Shown: piece after piece, positions 48,779 through 57,650 of the stretch
Layout: each line of letters begins with the position of its first letter
Numbering within the stretch: the first letter of the stretch is position 1
Assembly: GCA_030532895.1 (NCBI GenBank)
Contig: JAUNKF010000011.1
Coordinates: 1-64,000 of the forward strand
From: Lautropia sp.
GTDB lineage: Bacteria > Pseudomonadota > Gammaproteobacteria > Burkholderiales > Burkholderiaceae_E
Direction: 5' to 3'
DNA length: 64,000 nucleotides
The notes under the pieces: generated by a model
What the model was told of the DNA's origin: nothing
Databases searched by the model: none
Seen by the model: only the letters and a program-made list of their open reading frames with translations
Position numbers and translations under genes: made by a program

Positions 48779-49561
48779 ATGGCGCATGTATCAGGGTCGA
48801 TCCCGCGAGAGGATCTGCTGAATCACTTGGATGAGCTGCTGCGTCCTGCCGATATCAAGGATTATTCCCCAAACGGGCTGCAGGTGGAAGGCAAGCCACG
48901 GATTTCGCGCATCATTTGCGCCGTGACGGCCTCGCAAAATGTGGTGGATGAGGCGGTGGCCCGTGGCGCCGATGCACTGCTCGTGCATCACGGCTATTTC
49001 TGGAAGGGGGAAGACCCTCGGGTAGTGGGCACCAAGCGGCGTCGGCTGGCGGCGCTTCTGAAGGCCGACATCAACCTGATCGGCTACCACCTGCCGCTGG
49101 ATGTTCATCCGGTGCATGGCAACAACGCGCAACTGGGGCAGTTGCTGGGCTGGCCGGCCGATGGCTATGGGGGAGAATACTGTGGCAAGGATGCCCCGTT
49201 GATCGCCTGGCATGATCTGGCCGAGCCGATCGACAGCACGGTACTGGCCACGCGGCTGCAGTCGCGGCTTGATCGGGCGCCGTTGCTGGTGGGCGATCTG
49301 GCGCGGCCGATCCGGCGCGTGGCCTGGTGTACGGGTGGGGCGCAGGATTTTCTGCAAGCAGCCATCGACCTGGGGGCCGACTGCTTCATCAGCGGTGAGA
49401 TTTCCGAGCGCACGACGCATCTGGCGCGTGAGGCGGGGGTCATCTATGCCTCGGCTGGCCATCACGCCACCGAGCGGGGCGGCGTGCAGTCATTGGGTCG
49501 GCATCTGGCCGATACCTTCGGGCTGGATGTTGCGTTCGTCGATGACCCCAATCCGGTTTGA
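48779..49561 (+). CDS. NIF3-like (GTP cyclohydrolase I type 2 family) protein
   Basis: The 260-residue protein matches the NIF3/YbgI family. It has the metal-binding HHGYFWKGEDPRV near residue 65, YHLPLDVHPVHGNNAQLG, and the C-terminal GEISERTTHLAREAGVIYASAGHHATERGG. The family binds two metals; the physiological substrate is not settled. The start is at 48779, divergent from the protease gene. Relatives keep it between the protease and the petABC genes, as here. Confidence 0.93.
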   Translation: MAHVSGSIPREDLLNHLDELLRPADIKDYSPNGLQVEGKPRISRIICAVTASQNVVDEAVARGADALLVHHGYFWKGEDPRVVGTKRRRLAALLKADINLIGYHLPLDVHPVHGNNAQLGQLLGWPADGYGGEYCGKDAPLIAWHDLAEPIDSTVLATRLQSRLDRAPLLVGDLARPIRRVAWCTGGAQDFLQAAIDLGADCFISGEISERTTHLAREAGVIYASAGHHATERGGVQSLGRHLADTFGLDVAFVDDPNPV

Positions 49562-49681
49562 TCCCGGTCGAGTAGGTGGGGCAGGCGCAGGTTGGGCAGG
49601 CGCTGAATGCGGCGCTGCCCGTCTCAGGCCGACATCAGGTGAGGTGCCGGCCGGGGCTTGCGCCCTGCTTGATCAACCTGA

Positions 49682-50128
49682 TCAGGCTTTCTTCTTCAGC
49701 TCGTCGCGGATTTCGCGCAGCAGCACGACATCTTCCGGCGGGGCGGCCGGTGCAGCGGCTTCTTCCTTGATCAGGGCGTTCTTGGCCTTGTTGAACACGC
49801 GAACCATCTGGAAGATGATGAAGGCGAGGATCAGGAAGTTCAGGAAGATGGTGATGAAGTTGCCGTAGGCAAAGAGCGGCACGCCGGCCTTGTTCAGTGC
49901 CTCGTAGGTGTAGGGCACGTTCTGGGGCAGTTTGTCGGATGCCACCAGCGGGATGAAGTAGTTGGAGAAGTCCAGGCCGCCGAAGATGGCGCCGACGATC
50001 GGCATGATGATGTCCTTCACCATCGAATCGACGATCTTGCCGAAGGCGCCGCCGATGATCACACCGACGGCCAGATCGACCACGTTACCCTTCAGAGCGA
50101 AATCTCTGAATTCCTTCATCATTGACAT
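49682..50128 (-). CDS. mscL: Large-conductance mechanosensitive channel MscL
   Basis: The ATG at 50128 ([15 protein letters not shown]) has AGGAG upstream; a longer in-frame extension is rejected. The 148-residue protein is a typical MscL, a membrane-tension valve against osmotic downshock. [37 protein letters not shown] is the first helix region, followed by the periplasmic loop, TM2 ([19 protein letters not shown]) and a basic C-terminal helix. It lies convergent to the NIF3 gene. Confidence 0.96.
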   Translation of the reverse strand: MSMMKEFRDFALKGNVVDLAVGVIIGGAFGKIVDSMVKDIIMPIVGAIFGGLDFSNYFIPLVASDKLPQNVPYTYEALNKAGVPLFAYGNFITIFLNFLILAFIIFQMVRVFNKAKNALIKEEAAAPAAPPEDVVLLREIRDELKKKA

Positions 50129-50648
50129 GAGTAAATTCTCCTGACCTGCAAAAGCGTTATTGTTGAGGGGGAATGCGGGCAGAACAGATTGCTCGCAGGC
50201 AGGCATGGCCCAGCCCCGGCAACAAGGTACACCGCTATCGGGATTATCCCTGTATCGATCTTTGGTGCGCAAGGCATTTTGCGTCCGCGGAGAGGGACAC
50301 GGGTCAAGGATTGCAAGCTTGAATGGGTTGGCAGGGCGGCTGGACGGGCTGTTGTCGTGCCAATGGCGGGAATTGGGGCCGGCTTGTCATGGAGCCGTCC
50401 CGGTGTGGCCATGCATGCCCGTATGTTGCAAAAAGATGACGCTGAGGGGGCTGGGGGGGCCGGCTTTGCCTGCTCGACCCAGTGGCCAGTGCCGCGAGGC
50501 GGCGCGCGCCTGCCACAGGTAAAACCGCAGGTCCCGCCGGGTACGCCTTTTCTGACTTTGGTCAAAGTGGTGCCGGAGTGCTCACGGCTATACTTGCCGA
50601 ACCTGTATTCCCGCACCCTGAACCCATGTTCGAGGAGATGTCTTTCTA
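50129..50648. promoter_or_regulatory. Long divergent intergenic region upstream of petA
   Basis: I see no credible gene in this 520-base gap between mscL and petA. Near the petA end is a -10-like TATACT at 50589-50594. An inverted repeat ACTTTG-GT-CAAAGT at 50556-50569 lies about 20 bases before it and could bind a regulator. The -35 box is unclear. The mscL promoter should also lie in this gap, near its left side. Confidence 0.4.
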
Positions 50649-51263
50649 ATGGCCGAGACGCTACCCAAGACCCACATGGATCCCTCCCGTCGTGCTGCGT
50701 TGGTATCCACCTGCGTGCTCGGCTGCGCAGGGGCTGCCGGCGTGGCTGTGCCCCTGGTCAGCACCTTTCAACCCTCCGAGCGTGCCAAGGCTGCCGGTGC
50801 ACCGGTCGAGGCCGACATCGCCGGCATGGCGCCGGGCGAGCTTCGCCGGGTGGAATGGCGGGGCAACCCGGTCTGGCTGATTCGGCGTACACCCGCCATG
50901 CTGGAGTCGCTGAAGCAGACCGAGTCGCAAGTGCTCGATCCCAATTCCGATCAGTACTATCAGCTCGAAACGCCTGAGTACGCCAAAAACCAGCACCGTT
51001 CGATCAAGCCGGAATACCTGGTGGTGGTGGGGATCTGTTCGCACCTGGGCTGTTCGCCCAGCGAAAAGTTCACGCCGGGTGCACAGCCTTCGCTGCCTGA
51101 CAGTTGGGCGGGCGGTTTTCTGTGTCCCTGTCATGGCTCCACCTTCGACATGGCGGGCCGGGTGTTCAAGAACAAGCCGGCCAACGCCAATCTGGACGTT
51201 CCTCCCCACATGTATCTGTCGGACACCAAGCTGATCATCGGTGCCGACGAAACCACGGGCTGA
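50649..51263 (+). CDS. petA: Ubiquinol-cytochrome c reductase Rieske iron-sulfur subunit
   Basis: The Rieske protein passes electrons from quinol to cytochrome c1. The N-terminus carries a twin-arginine signal (DPSRRAALVSTCVL), kept as a transmembrane anchor, so it is a likely Tat substrate. The cluster-binding ligands are in CSHLGCSP and CPCHGSTFD; the ~30-residue spacing between them contains a Pro-rich insert. It has 204 residues and starts the petABC operon. Confidence 0.96.
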   Translation: MAETLPKTHMDPSRRAALVSTCVLGCAGAAGVAVPLVSTFQPSERAKAAGAPVEADIAGMAPGELRRVEWRGNPVWLIRRTPAMLESLKQTESQVLDPNSDQYYQLETPEYAKNQHRSIKPEYLVVVGICSHLGCSPSEKFTPGAQPSLPDSWAGGFLCPCHGSTFDMAGRVFKNKPANANLDVPPHMYLSDTKLIIGADETTG

Positions 51264-51357
51264 TCGCGCCAAGCGCTCGGCAACAGGACGTTTGCATGCA
51301 GGAGAGGCCCACCGCGGCGCGCTCCTGCCACAGAATCCCTAGATATCAGGATAGGTC

Positions 51358-52743
51358 ATGGCAGCAGATAAAAAGGTGGACACGACGGGTCTGCTCGGGT
51401 GGATCGACCACCGCTTTCCCGCCTCGGTGCTCTGGAAACGGGACGTAGCCGAGTACTACGCGCCCAAGAACTTCAACTGGTGGTACATCTTCGGTTCACT
51501 GGCCATGTTGGTGCTGGTGATCCAGATCGTGACCGGCATCTTTCTGGTGATGCACTACAAGCCCGACGCCGAGAAGGCCTTTGCGTCGGTCGAGTACATC
51601 ATGCGCGATGTGCCCTGGGGCTGGCTTGTGCGCTACATGCACTCCACGGGGGCATCGGCCTTCTTCATCGTGGTGTATCTGCACATGTTCCGTGGCCTGC
51701 TCTACGGTTCGTATCGCAAGCCGCGTGAGCTGGTCTGGATCTTCGGCTGCCTGATCTTCCTCACCCTGATGGGTGAAGCCTTCTTCGGCTATCTGCTGCC
51801 CTGGGGGCAGATGTCGTACTGGGGCGCTCAGGTGATCGTGAACCTGTTCTCGGCCATCCCGCTGATCGGCCCCGACCTGTCGATCTGGATTCGTGGTGAC
51901 TACGTGGTGGGTGATGCCACGCTGAACCGCTTCTTCTCCTTCCATGTCATTGCGATCCCGCTCGTGTTGCTGGGTCTGGTGGCGGCGCACATCATCGCGC
52001 TGCACGAGGTCGGCTCGAACAACCCCGATGGCATCGAGATCAAGGAGAAGAAGGATGAGAACGGTGTGCCGCTCGATGGCGTGCCTTTTCACCCGTACTA
52101 CTCGGTGCATGATCTGTATGGTGTGGCCATCTTCCTGTTCCTCTTCTCGGCCGTGATCTTCTTCGCGCCGGAGATGGGTGGCTACTTCCTCGAGTACAAC
52201 AACTTCATCCCGGCTGACCCGCTGAAGACGCCGCCGCACATCGCGCCGGTCTGGTACTTCACGCCGTTCTACTCGATCCTGCGGGCCACGACGGAAGAGT
52301 TCCTGGTCTACGGCATGCTGCCCTTCCTGCTGGTGCTGCTCGTCTTCATCCTGAAGTCGGCCCGTTATCCGCTCTCGAAGGTGATCGGCGCTGCCGTCAT
52401 CCTCGGCATGTGTGCAGGCTTCTTCATCTTCGACGCCAAGTTCTGGGGTGTGGTGGCGATGGGCGCTTCGACGCTGATCTTCTTTGCGCTGCCCTGGATC
52501 GATCAGAGTCCGGTCAAGTCGATCCGTTACCGTCCGATGTGGCACAAGGCTTTCTACCTGGTCTTCGTGGTGGTGTTCCTCGTGCTCGGCTACTACGGTG
52601 TGCAACCGCCGTCCCCGATGGCCGAGCGCCTGTCGCAGCTCTGCACGCTGATCTACTTCGGCTTCTTCCTCTTCATGCCGTGGTGGACGCGGATCGGCCC
52701 CTTCAAGCAGCCGCCCGAGCGTGTGAACTTCAAACCCCACTAA
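51358..52743 (+). CDS. petB: Cytochrome b subunit of the bc1 complex
   Basis: The 461-residue cytochrome b has eight or more transmembrane helices. The bis-His heme ligands lie in MHSTGASAFFIVVYLHMFR and FSFHVIAIPLVLLGLVAAHI. The Qo-site loop contains PEMGGYFLEYNN and the conserved PxxW-type segment (PHIAPVWYFTPFYSILRA). It follows petA after 94 bases and precedes petC by 20 bases. Confidence 0.97.
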   Translation: MAADKKVDTTGLLGWIDHRFPASVLWKRDVAEYYAPKNFNWWYIFGSLAMLVLVIQIVTGIFLVMHYKPDAEKAFASVEYIMRDVPWGWLVRYMHSTGASAFFIVVYLHMFRGLLYGSYRKPRELVWIFGCLIFLTLMGEAFFGYLLPWGQMSYWGAQVIVNLFSAIPLIGPDLSIWIRGDYVVGDATLNRFFSFHVIAIPLVLLGLVAAHIIALHEVGSNNPDGIEIKEKKDENGVPLDGVPFHPYYSVHDLYGVAIFLFLFSAVIFFAPEMGGYFLEYNNFIPADPLKTPPHIAPVWYFTPFYSILRATTEEFLVYGMLPFLLVLLVFILKSARYPLSKVIGAAVILGMCAGFFIFDAKFWGVVAMGASTLIFFALPWIDQSPVKSIRYRPMWHKAFYLVFVVVFLVLGYYGVQPPSPMAERLSQLCTLIYFGFFLFMPWWTRIGPFKQPPERVNFKPH

Positions 52744-52763
52744 ACCAAGGCAGCGAGAACAAC

Positions 52764-53648
52764 ATGAACATTTCGGTTACTCTTCGTCGCGGCTTCGGGG
52801 TTATGGCAACTGCCGTCGCCTGTGCGATGTCGGCGCCTGCGATGGCCGCGGGCGAGTCGGTTCACCTGGATACCTTCCCGGTGGAGAAGATGTCGGATCT
52901 GCCGTCCCTGCAGGATGGTGCCCGCACCTTCGTCAACTACTGTCTGAACTGTCACAGTGCGGCCTCCTACCGCTTCAATCGCTTGAAGGACATCGGTCTG
53001 ACCGACGAGCAGATCGCCGGCAGCCTGATGTTCACCGAAGGCCGCGTGGGTGATCTGATGACGATCGCCATGAAGCCGGCTGAGGCCAAGGAGTGGTTCG
53101 GTGCGGCGCCGCCCGATCTGTCGGTGATCGCCCGTGCCCGTGCCTCGCATGATGGCTCGGGCGCCGACTGGCTCTACACCTACTTCCGCAGCTACTATCG
53201 GGATGCTTCGCGGCCCACGGGCTGGAACAACGTGATCTTCCCGAACGTCGGCATGCCGCACATCCTGTGGCAGTGGCAGGGCAACCGCGGTGCGGTGGAA
53301 GAGAAGATCGCGCCGGTGACGGACGAGGAAAGCGGCGAGGTGAAGGGCTGGACGAAGACGGTTACCACCTTCGATGATCATGGCAACCGCACCGAGAAAG
53401 CCGAGCCGATCAGCGGTGACAATCTGCATGAAAGCACCACGATGACGCTGGGTCAGCCGGTGGGCGGCACGATGACGCAGGCCGAGTATGACGAGAAGGT
53501 GGCCAATCTGGTGGCCTTCCTCAACTACATGTCCGATCCCACGGCCGACACGCGCAAGAGCCTGGGCATCTGGGTGCTGCTCTTCCTCGCATTGCTGGTT
53601 GCTTCCACCTGGTGGTTGAACCGCGAGTTCTGGAAGGATGTCAAATAA
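52764..53648 (+). CDS. petC: Cytochrome c1 subunit of the bc1 complex
   Basis: The 294-residue precursor has a Sec signal peptide (ending near SAPAMA). The heme-binding CLNCH is at residues 60-64. NVGMPHILW should supply the methionine ligand region. A C-terminal transmembrane anchor follows (LGIWVLLFLALLVASTWWLN). The ATG at 52764 is chosen over earlier in-frame codons because the signal peptide begins there. A terminator lies ~90 bases downstream. Confidence 0.96.
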   Translation: MNISVTLRRGFGVMATAVACAMSAPAMAAGESVHLDTFPVEKMSDLPSLQDGARTFVNYCLNCHSAASYRFNRLKDIGLTDEQIAGSLMFTEGRVGDLMTIAMKPAEAKEWFGAAPPDLSVIARARASHDGSGADWLYTYFRSYYRDASRPTGWNNVIFPNVGMPHILWQWQGNRGAVEEKIAPVTDEESGEVKGWTKTVTTFDDHGNRTEKAEPISGDNLHESTTMTLGQPVGGTMTQAEYDEKVANLVAFLNYMSDPTADTRKSLGIWVLLFLALLVASTWWLNREFWKDVK

Positions 53649-53735
53649 CCGGGCACAACTTGTGCGCCCGTGATATCTTGCTGACCTGCCCCGTCTGGAC
53701 GCGCTGGCGTCTCAGGTGGGGCTTGTCCGCATCTG

Positions 53736-53763
53736 GCCGGATGCTCATCCGGCTTCGTTTTTT
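53736..53763 (+). terminator. Rho-independent terminator after petC
   Basis: GCCGGAT (53736-53742) pairs with ATCCGGC (53747-53753), with a 4-base loop, and is followed by TTCGTTTTTT. It ends the petABC operon before sspA, which starts at 53795. Confidence 0.75.
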
Positions 53764-53794
53764 GTGATTCGCGTGTTTTCAGGAGACTACACCC

Positions 53795-54409
53795 ATGATG
53801 GTTCTCTATTCTGGAACGACTTGCCCCTTCAGCCAGCGTTGTCGTTTCGTGCTGTTTGAAAAGGGCATGGATTTCGAGATCCGGGATGTAGACCTGTACA
53901 ACAAGCCCGAAGACATCTCGATCATGAACCCCTACGGCCAGGTGCCGGTGCTGGTGGAGCGGGATCTGATCCTGTACGAATCGAACATCATCAACGAGTA
54001 CATCGATGAGCGTTTTCCTCATCCGCAGTTGATGCCGGCTGATCCCGTCATGCGTGCACGTACCCGTTTGTTCCTGTTCAACTTCGAGCGGGAGCTGTTC
54101 GTGCATGTGCAGACGCTGGAGCGTCGGGATCATGACAAGGACACGGCCAAGATGATGGATCGGGCGCGTGCCCAGATTCGCGAGCGTCTCACCCAACTGG
54201 CGCCGATCTTCGTGAAGAACCGGTTCATGCTGGGTGAGGAGTTCTCGATGCTCGACGTGGCGATGGCGCCGCTGCTCTGGCGTCTGGATCATTACTCGAT
54301 CGACATGCCGAAGACGGCCGCTCCGCTGATGAAGTATGCTGAACGCATCTTTTCGCGTCCGGCCTATATCGAGGCGCTGACGCCCTCCGAGAAGGTGATG
54401 CGGCGCTGA
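53795..54409 (+). CDS. sspA: Stringent starvation protein A
   Basis: The 204-residue protein has a glutathione-S-transferase fold. LYSGTTCPFSQRCRFVLFEKGMDFEIRDVDL is the N-terminal thioredoxin-like part. NPYGQVPVLVERDLILYESNIINEYIDERFPHP is the SspA signature. SspA binds RNA polymerase and affects stress and stationary-phase genes in enterobacteria. It is followed by sspB, its usual partner gene. Confidence 0.96.
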   Translation: MMVLYSGTTCPFSQRCRFVLFEKGMDFEIRDVDLYNKPEDISIMNPYGQVPVLVERDLILYESNIINEYIDERFPHPQLMPADPVMRARTRLFLFNFERELFVHVQTLERRDHDKDTAKMMDRARAQIRERLTQLAPIFVKNRFMLGEEFSMLDVAMAPLLWRLDHYSIDMPKTAAPLMKYAERIFSRPAYIEALTPSEKVMRR

Positions 54410-54535
54410 TTCCGGGCCGCACCGCGCTGTATCTGGCCCGCGGCCGAAGGGACGCTGCATGGCTGCCTGCACTGGCCCAGGTTGGTCAGTTGCCGCCATG
54501 CTGCGGTGTTGTTCATTTCAGGAGATGCCGGAACG

Positions 54536-55375
54536 ATGGCTGAGACATCCACCAAACCCTACATGATCCGGGCGATCTACGAGTGGTGCTGCGATAACGG
54601 TTATACCCCGTATCTGGCGGTGAAGGTCGATGGTCGCACCTTGGTGCCTGTGCAACATGTGCGCAATGGCGAGATCGTGTTGAACATCTCACCGCTGGCC
54701 ACGAACGCGATGCAGCTCGGTAACGACCTGATCGAGTTTCAGGCCCGCTTCAACGGTGTTCCGGAGTACCTGTCGGTGCCGGTGGGCAATGTGCTGGCCA
54801 TCTACGCCCGTGAAACCGGCTCGGGCATGGCTTTCAGTCCCGATCTGGAAGATGAGTCGGGCTTCGACGAAGAGGCCGACGAGGAGCCGCCCTCGACCCC
54901 CGCGGTATCGGGGCCGGCCTCTTCAGCGCCGGGGCCGTCCTCATCCGCGCCCTCGTCGACCACGGGGGGCGAGGTGTTGGCTTTTGCTCGTCCCCAGCGT
55001 GGTGAGAGGCCCGCCCGCTCGGCTGGACGGACGCCTTCGCACGAGGGGCAGGGGGGGGCGGATCAGGCTGCTTCATCGTCGCCCTCTTCGTCCACCAGCG
55101 CTTCGTCTTCCGCTTCGGCACAGGGGGGCGCTGCCGATACGTCGGCTGAGCCTGCCGCCAGGCCGGACAAAGCCGGCAAGGCTGCCAAAGGCACGAAGGA
55201 CAAGGTTGCCAAGGCGCCACAGTCAACCGCCTCGCAGTCTGCTCCGACCGCCTCGCATCCCCAAAAATCTGCCGAGTTGCCCGAAGTAGGGCAGAATAGC
55301 GGCGTTGGCCCTGACGGCGGCAAGGAGCCGCCGCCCGGTGGTGGTGGCAAGCCGCGGCTGGTTCGGGTCAAATGA
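54536..55375 (+). CDS. sspB: ClpXP protease specificity-enhancing factor SspB, long linker form
   Basis: SspB delivers ssrA-tagged proteins to ClpXP. The start at 54536 (MAETSTKPYMIRAIYEWCCDNG) is preferred over an earlier in-frame codon. The folded domain runs to about residue 115 (TPYLAVKV, LNISPLATNAMQLGND, FQARFNGVPEYLSVPVGNVLAIYARETGSGM). A ~155-residue Ser/Ala/Pro/Gly-rich and acidic linker leads to a C-terminal RLVRVK at 274-279, matching the ClpX-binding tail of E. coli SspB in character. Linkers in the family are usually about 40-50 residues. Confidence 0.94.
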   Translation: MAETSTKPYMIRAIYEWCCDNGYTPYLAVKVDGRTLVPVQHVRNGEIVLNISPLATNAMQLGNDLIEFQARFNGVPEYLSVPVGNVLAIYARETGSGMAFSPDLEDESGFDEEADEEPPSTPAVSGPASSAPGPSSSAPSSTTGGEVLAFARPQRGERPARSAGRTPSHEGQGGADQAASSSPSSSTSASSSASAQGGAADTSAEPAARPDKAGKAAKGTKDKVAKAPQSTASQSAPTASHPQKSAELPEVGQNSGVGPDGGKEPPPGGGGKPRLVRVK

Positions 55376-55451
55376 TGTTGGGTTGCATCGGCCGCCATCA
55401 TGGCTTTTGCCTGATAGAATCGCAGCCGCATGCAAATGCCATTGTTTCATG

Positions 55452-55527
55452 GCCGCTTTAGCTCAGTTGGTAGAGCAACCGCCTTGTAAGCGGTAGGTCG
55501 TCAGTTCGAATCCGACAAGCGGCACCA
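55452..55527 (+). tRNA. tRNA-Thr (anticodon TGT)
   Basis: The acceptor stem GCCGCTT pairs with AAGCGGC, with encoded CCA at 55525-55527. The anticodon stem ACCGC/GCGGT encloses CTTGTAA, giving anticodon TGT, which reads ACA (Thr). The D-arm GCTCAGTTGGTAGAGC and T-loop TTCGAAT are normal. One A-C mismatch in the T-stem is also seen in E. coli tRNA-Thr. Confidence 0.96.
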
Positions 55528-55650
55528 GTTTTTGCAACCGGCTCCAGGGAATTGGGGGGCAGGCATGATGAAGACGACCCTGGTCATGCTTCAGTCATGC
55601 CAGGCAACGACAACTCACCGAACGCCTTCACCGGCTGCTTTCCGCCCGTT

Positions 55651-55678
55651 ACCGCGCCTGTAGGCGCGGTTGGTTTTT
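55651..55678 (+). terminator. Terminator in the 340-base gap after tRNA-Thr
   Basis: ACCGCGCC (55651-55658) and GGCGCGGT (55663-55670) form a perfect 8-bp stem with a TGTA loop, followed by TGGTTTTT. The remainder of the gap (55528-55867) shows no gene and no clear promoter for the lysP-like gene that follows. Confidence 0.6.
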
Positions 55679-55867
55679 GGGGGCACGCCAGTCGGCTGGT
55701 TGAGGCGAGGCATTTTGCACATGGCCGATGAGCCACGGCATGTCGTGCGACGTTCTCTCCTGATTCAGGTTGTTCTCGTCCGGGTAGTGCGCTGCAACGG
55801 GCAGTGTCGAGCGAAGCCTTTGGCGCTTGCTCATCGGGTCATCCAACAATAAAACTCCTCCAGACCC

Positions 55868-57442
55868 ATGAGCGCATCAGAACCTCTCTCCGAGCAGGCC
55901 GGCTCCGGCTTGCGTCGTTCTCTCAAGGCCCGCCATCTGTCGATGATTGCCATTGGCGGCTCCATTGGCACTGGCCTGTTCGTGGCTTCCGGGGCGACGA
56001 TTTCCGAGGCAGGGCCGGGCGGCGCATTGCTGGCCTATGCGCTGGTGGGGTTGATGGTCTATTTCCTGATGACCAGTCTGGGGGAGCTGGCCGCCTACAT
56101 GCCGGTGTCCGGCTCGTTTGCGACCTATGGCAGCCGTTATGTGGACCCCGGTTTCGGTTTCGCACTGGGGTGGAACTACTGGTACAACTGGGCGATCACG
56201 ATTGCGGTGGATCTCGTGGCGGCGCAGCTGGTGATGGCCTACTGGTTTCCTGAGGTGTCGGGTATCGTCTGGAGCGCGGTGTTCCTCGCCTTGATGTTCC
56301 TGCTGAATGTGGTGTCGGTGAAGGGCTTTGGTGAGGCTGAGTACTGGTTTGCCGGCATCAAGGTCGTGACCGTGATCATCTTCATCGGGGTGGGCGTGTT
56401 GATGATTTTTGGCATCCTGAGTGGTTCGGATCGGGCGGTGGGCTTTGCCGAGAACCTGGGTAACTGGACGGTGGGCGATGCGCCCTTTGCGGGTGGCTTC
56501 GCCGCGCTGATCGGGGTGGCGATGATCGTGGGTTTTTCGTTTCAGGGGACGGAGCTGATCGGGATCGCGGCGGGTGAGTCGAAGGATCCGGGGCGCAACA
56601 TCCCGAGGGCTGTGCGTCAGGTGTTCTGGCGCATCCTGCTGTTCTACATCCTGGCCATTCTGGTCATCAGCTTGTTGATTCCGTACACCGATCCCCGCCT
56701 GCTGCGTAACGAGGTGGGCGACATCAGCGTCAGTCCCTTCACGCTGGTCTTCGAGCGGGCGGGCTTGTTGTCGGCTGCGGCGGTGATGAACGCGGTGGTG
56801 CTCACTTCGGTGCTGTCGGCCGGGAATTCGGGCATGTATGCTTCGACGCGGATGCTCTATACGCTGGCCACACAGGGGATGGCGCCACGTCTCTTTGCCC
56901 GTGTCTCGTCCACCGGGGTGCCGGTCTATGCCCTGATCGCAACGACGGTGGTGGCGGGCTTGTGCTTTGCCAGTTATCTGGCCAGTGCCGAGGTGATCTA
57001 CATCTGGTTGTTGAACCTTTCGGGCATGACGGGCTTCATCGCCTGGCTGGGCATTGCCGTCAGCCATTACCGCTTTCGCAAAGGGTATCTGGCACAGGGG
57101 CGTGACTTGTCGGCCTTGCCTTACCGTGCGTCGTTCTTCCCCTTTGGTCCGATGTTCGCTTTCGTGCTGTGCCTGACCATCACGCTGGGTCAGAACTATC
57201 AGGCGTTCATGGAGGAGCGGATCGATTGGGGCGGGGTGGTGGCCACTTATATCGGCCTGCCGGTGTTCCTGGGGATCTGGCTGGCTTATCGGCTGATCAA
57301 GGGCGGTGGGTTCATTGCCTATCGTGACATGCGGTTCGACAGCCCCGACGTTGGCGGCAATGCCAATCGGGATGTCCATGCCGACGGTGAGGCCGACGGG
57401 CGTGCCGAAGCCTCAGCCTTGGCCAGCAGCGCTCGCCATTAA
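55868..57442 (+). CDS. lysP: Lysine-specific amino-acid permease LysP
   Basis: The 524-residue protein has about 12 transmembrane helices and closely resembles E. coli LysP over its full length. GLRRSLKARHLSMIAIGGSI is followed by the substrate-site GTGLFVASGATISEAGPGG. Later segments include GFSFQGTELIGIAAGES, SAGNSGMYASTRMLYTLA and SGMTGFIAWLGIAVSHYRFR. The C-terminal ~30 residues are an Asp/Ala-rich extra tail. Lysine uptake is inferred from this similarity. Confidence 0.9.
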   Translation: MSASEPLSEQAGSGLRRSLKARHLSMIAIGGSIGTGLFVASGATISEAGPGGALLAYALVGLMVYFLMTSLGELAAYMPVSGSFATYGSRYVDPGFGFALGWNYWYNWAITIAVDLVAAQLVMAYWFPEVSGIVWSAVFLALMFLLNVVSVKGFGEAEYWFAGIKVVTVIIFIGVGVLMIFGILSGSDRAVGFAENLGNWTVGDAPFAGGFAALIGVAMIVGFSFQGTELIGIAAGESKDPGRNIPRAVRQVFWRILLFYILAILVISLLIPYTDPRLLRNEVGDISVSPFTLVFERAGLLSAAAVMNAVVLTSVLSAGNSGMYASTRMLYTLATQGMAPRLFARVSSTGVPVYALIATTVVAGLCFASYLASAEVIYIWLLNLSGMTGFIAWLGIAVSHYRFRKGYLAQGRDLSALPYRASFFPFGPMFAFVLCLTITLGQNYQAFMEERIDWGGVVATYIGLPVFLGIWLAYRLIKGGGFIAYRDMRFDSPDVGGNANRDVHADGEADGRAEASALASSARH

Positions 57443-57597
57443 AAGAAGCTGCGTGATGGGGCCGAGCCGTGTGATGGCAGCGGCCCTGCCAACTTTTCCC
57501 TTCCGGTTCGGGCGTGCCTGTGCTTGAGCTGGCGCGGCATGGATACCGCCTGCTCGGTGTCGATTAACCACTTGTCCGTCGCATGGAAGACACATTT

Positions 57598-57614
57598 TTG
57601 TTGTCAAACAACAA
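57598..57614. promoter_or_regulatory. Inverted repeat upstream of the CAP-domain lipoprotein
   Basis: TTGTTG (57598-57603) and CAACAA (57609-57614) are separated by five bases (TCAAA). It lies ~37 bases before the GTG start at 57651 and could be an operator or a small hairpin. Confidence 0.3.
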
Positions 57615-57650
57615 TTGCCCCCGCGTTGATGATTCACCAGGGGAAGTATT

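Noticed and set aside
50189-50977. 262-codon plus frame in the mscL-petA gap and petA
   Set aside because: It overlaps petA in another frame and has no homologous motif; the gap has no support for a gene.
51496-52740. 414-codon minus frame opposite petB
   Set aside because: Very His/Arg/Glu-rich with no hydrophobic core; a shadow of cytochrome b.
55500-55516. A-C mismatch in the tRNA-Thr T-stem as a sign of a defective tRNA
   Set aside because: The same mismatch is present in E. coli tRNA-Thr as I recall it, and all other arms pair well.
55649-55849. 66-codon minus frame after tRNA-Thr
   Set aside because: It overlaps the terminator and has no motif.
55877-57379. 500-codon minus frame opposite lysP
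   Set aside because: His/Arg-rich shadow composition with no domain; LysP on the plus strand is clear.
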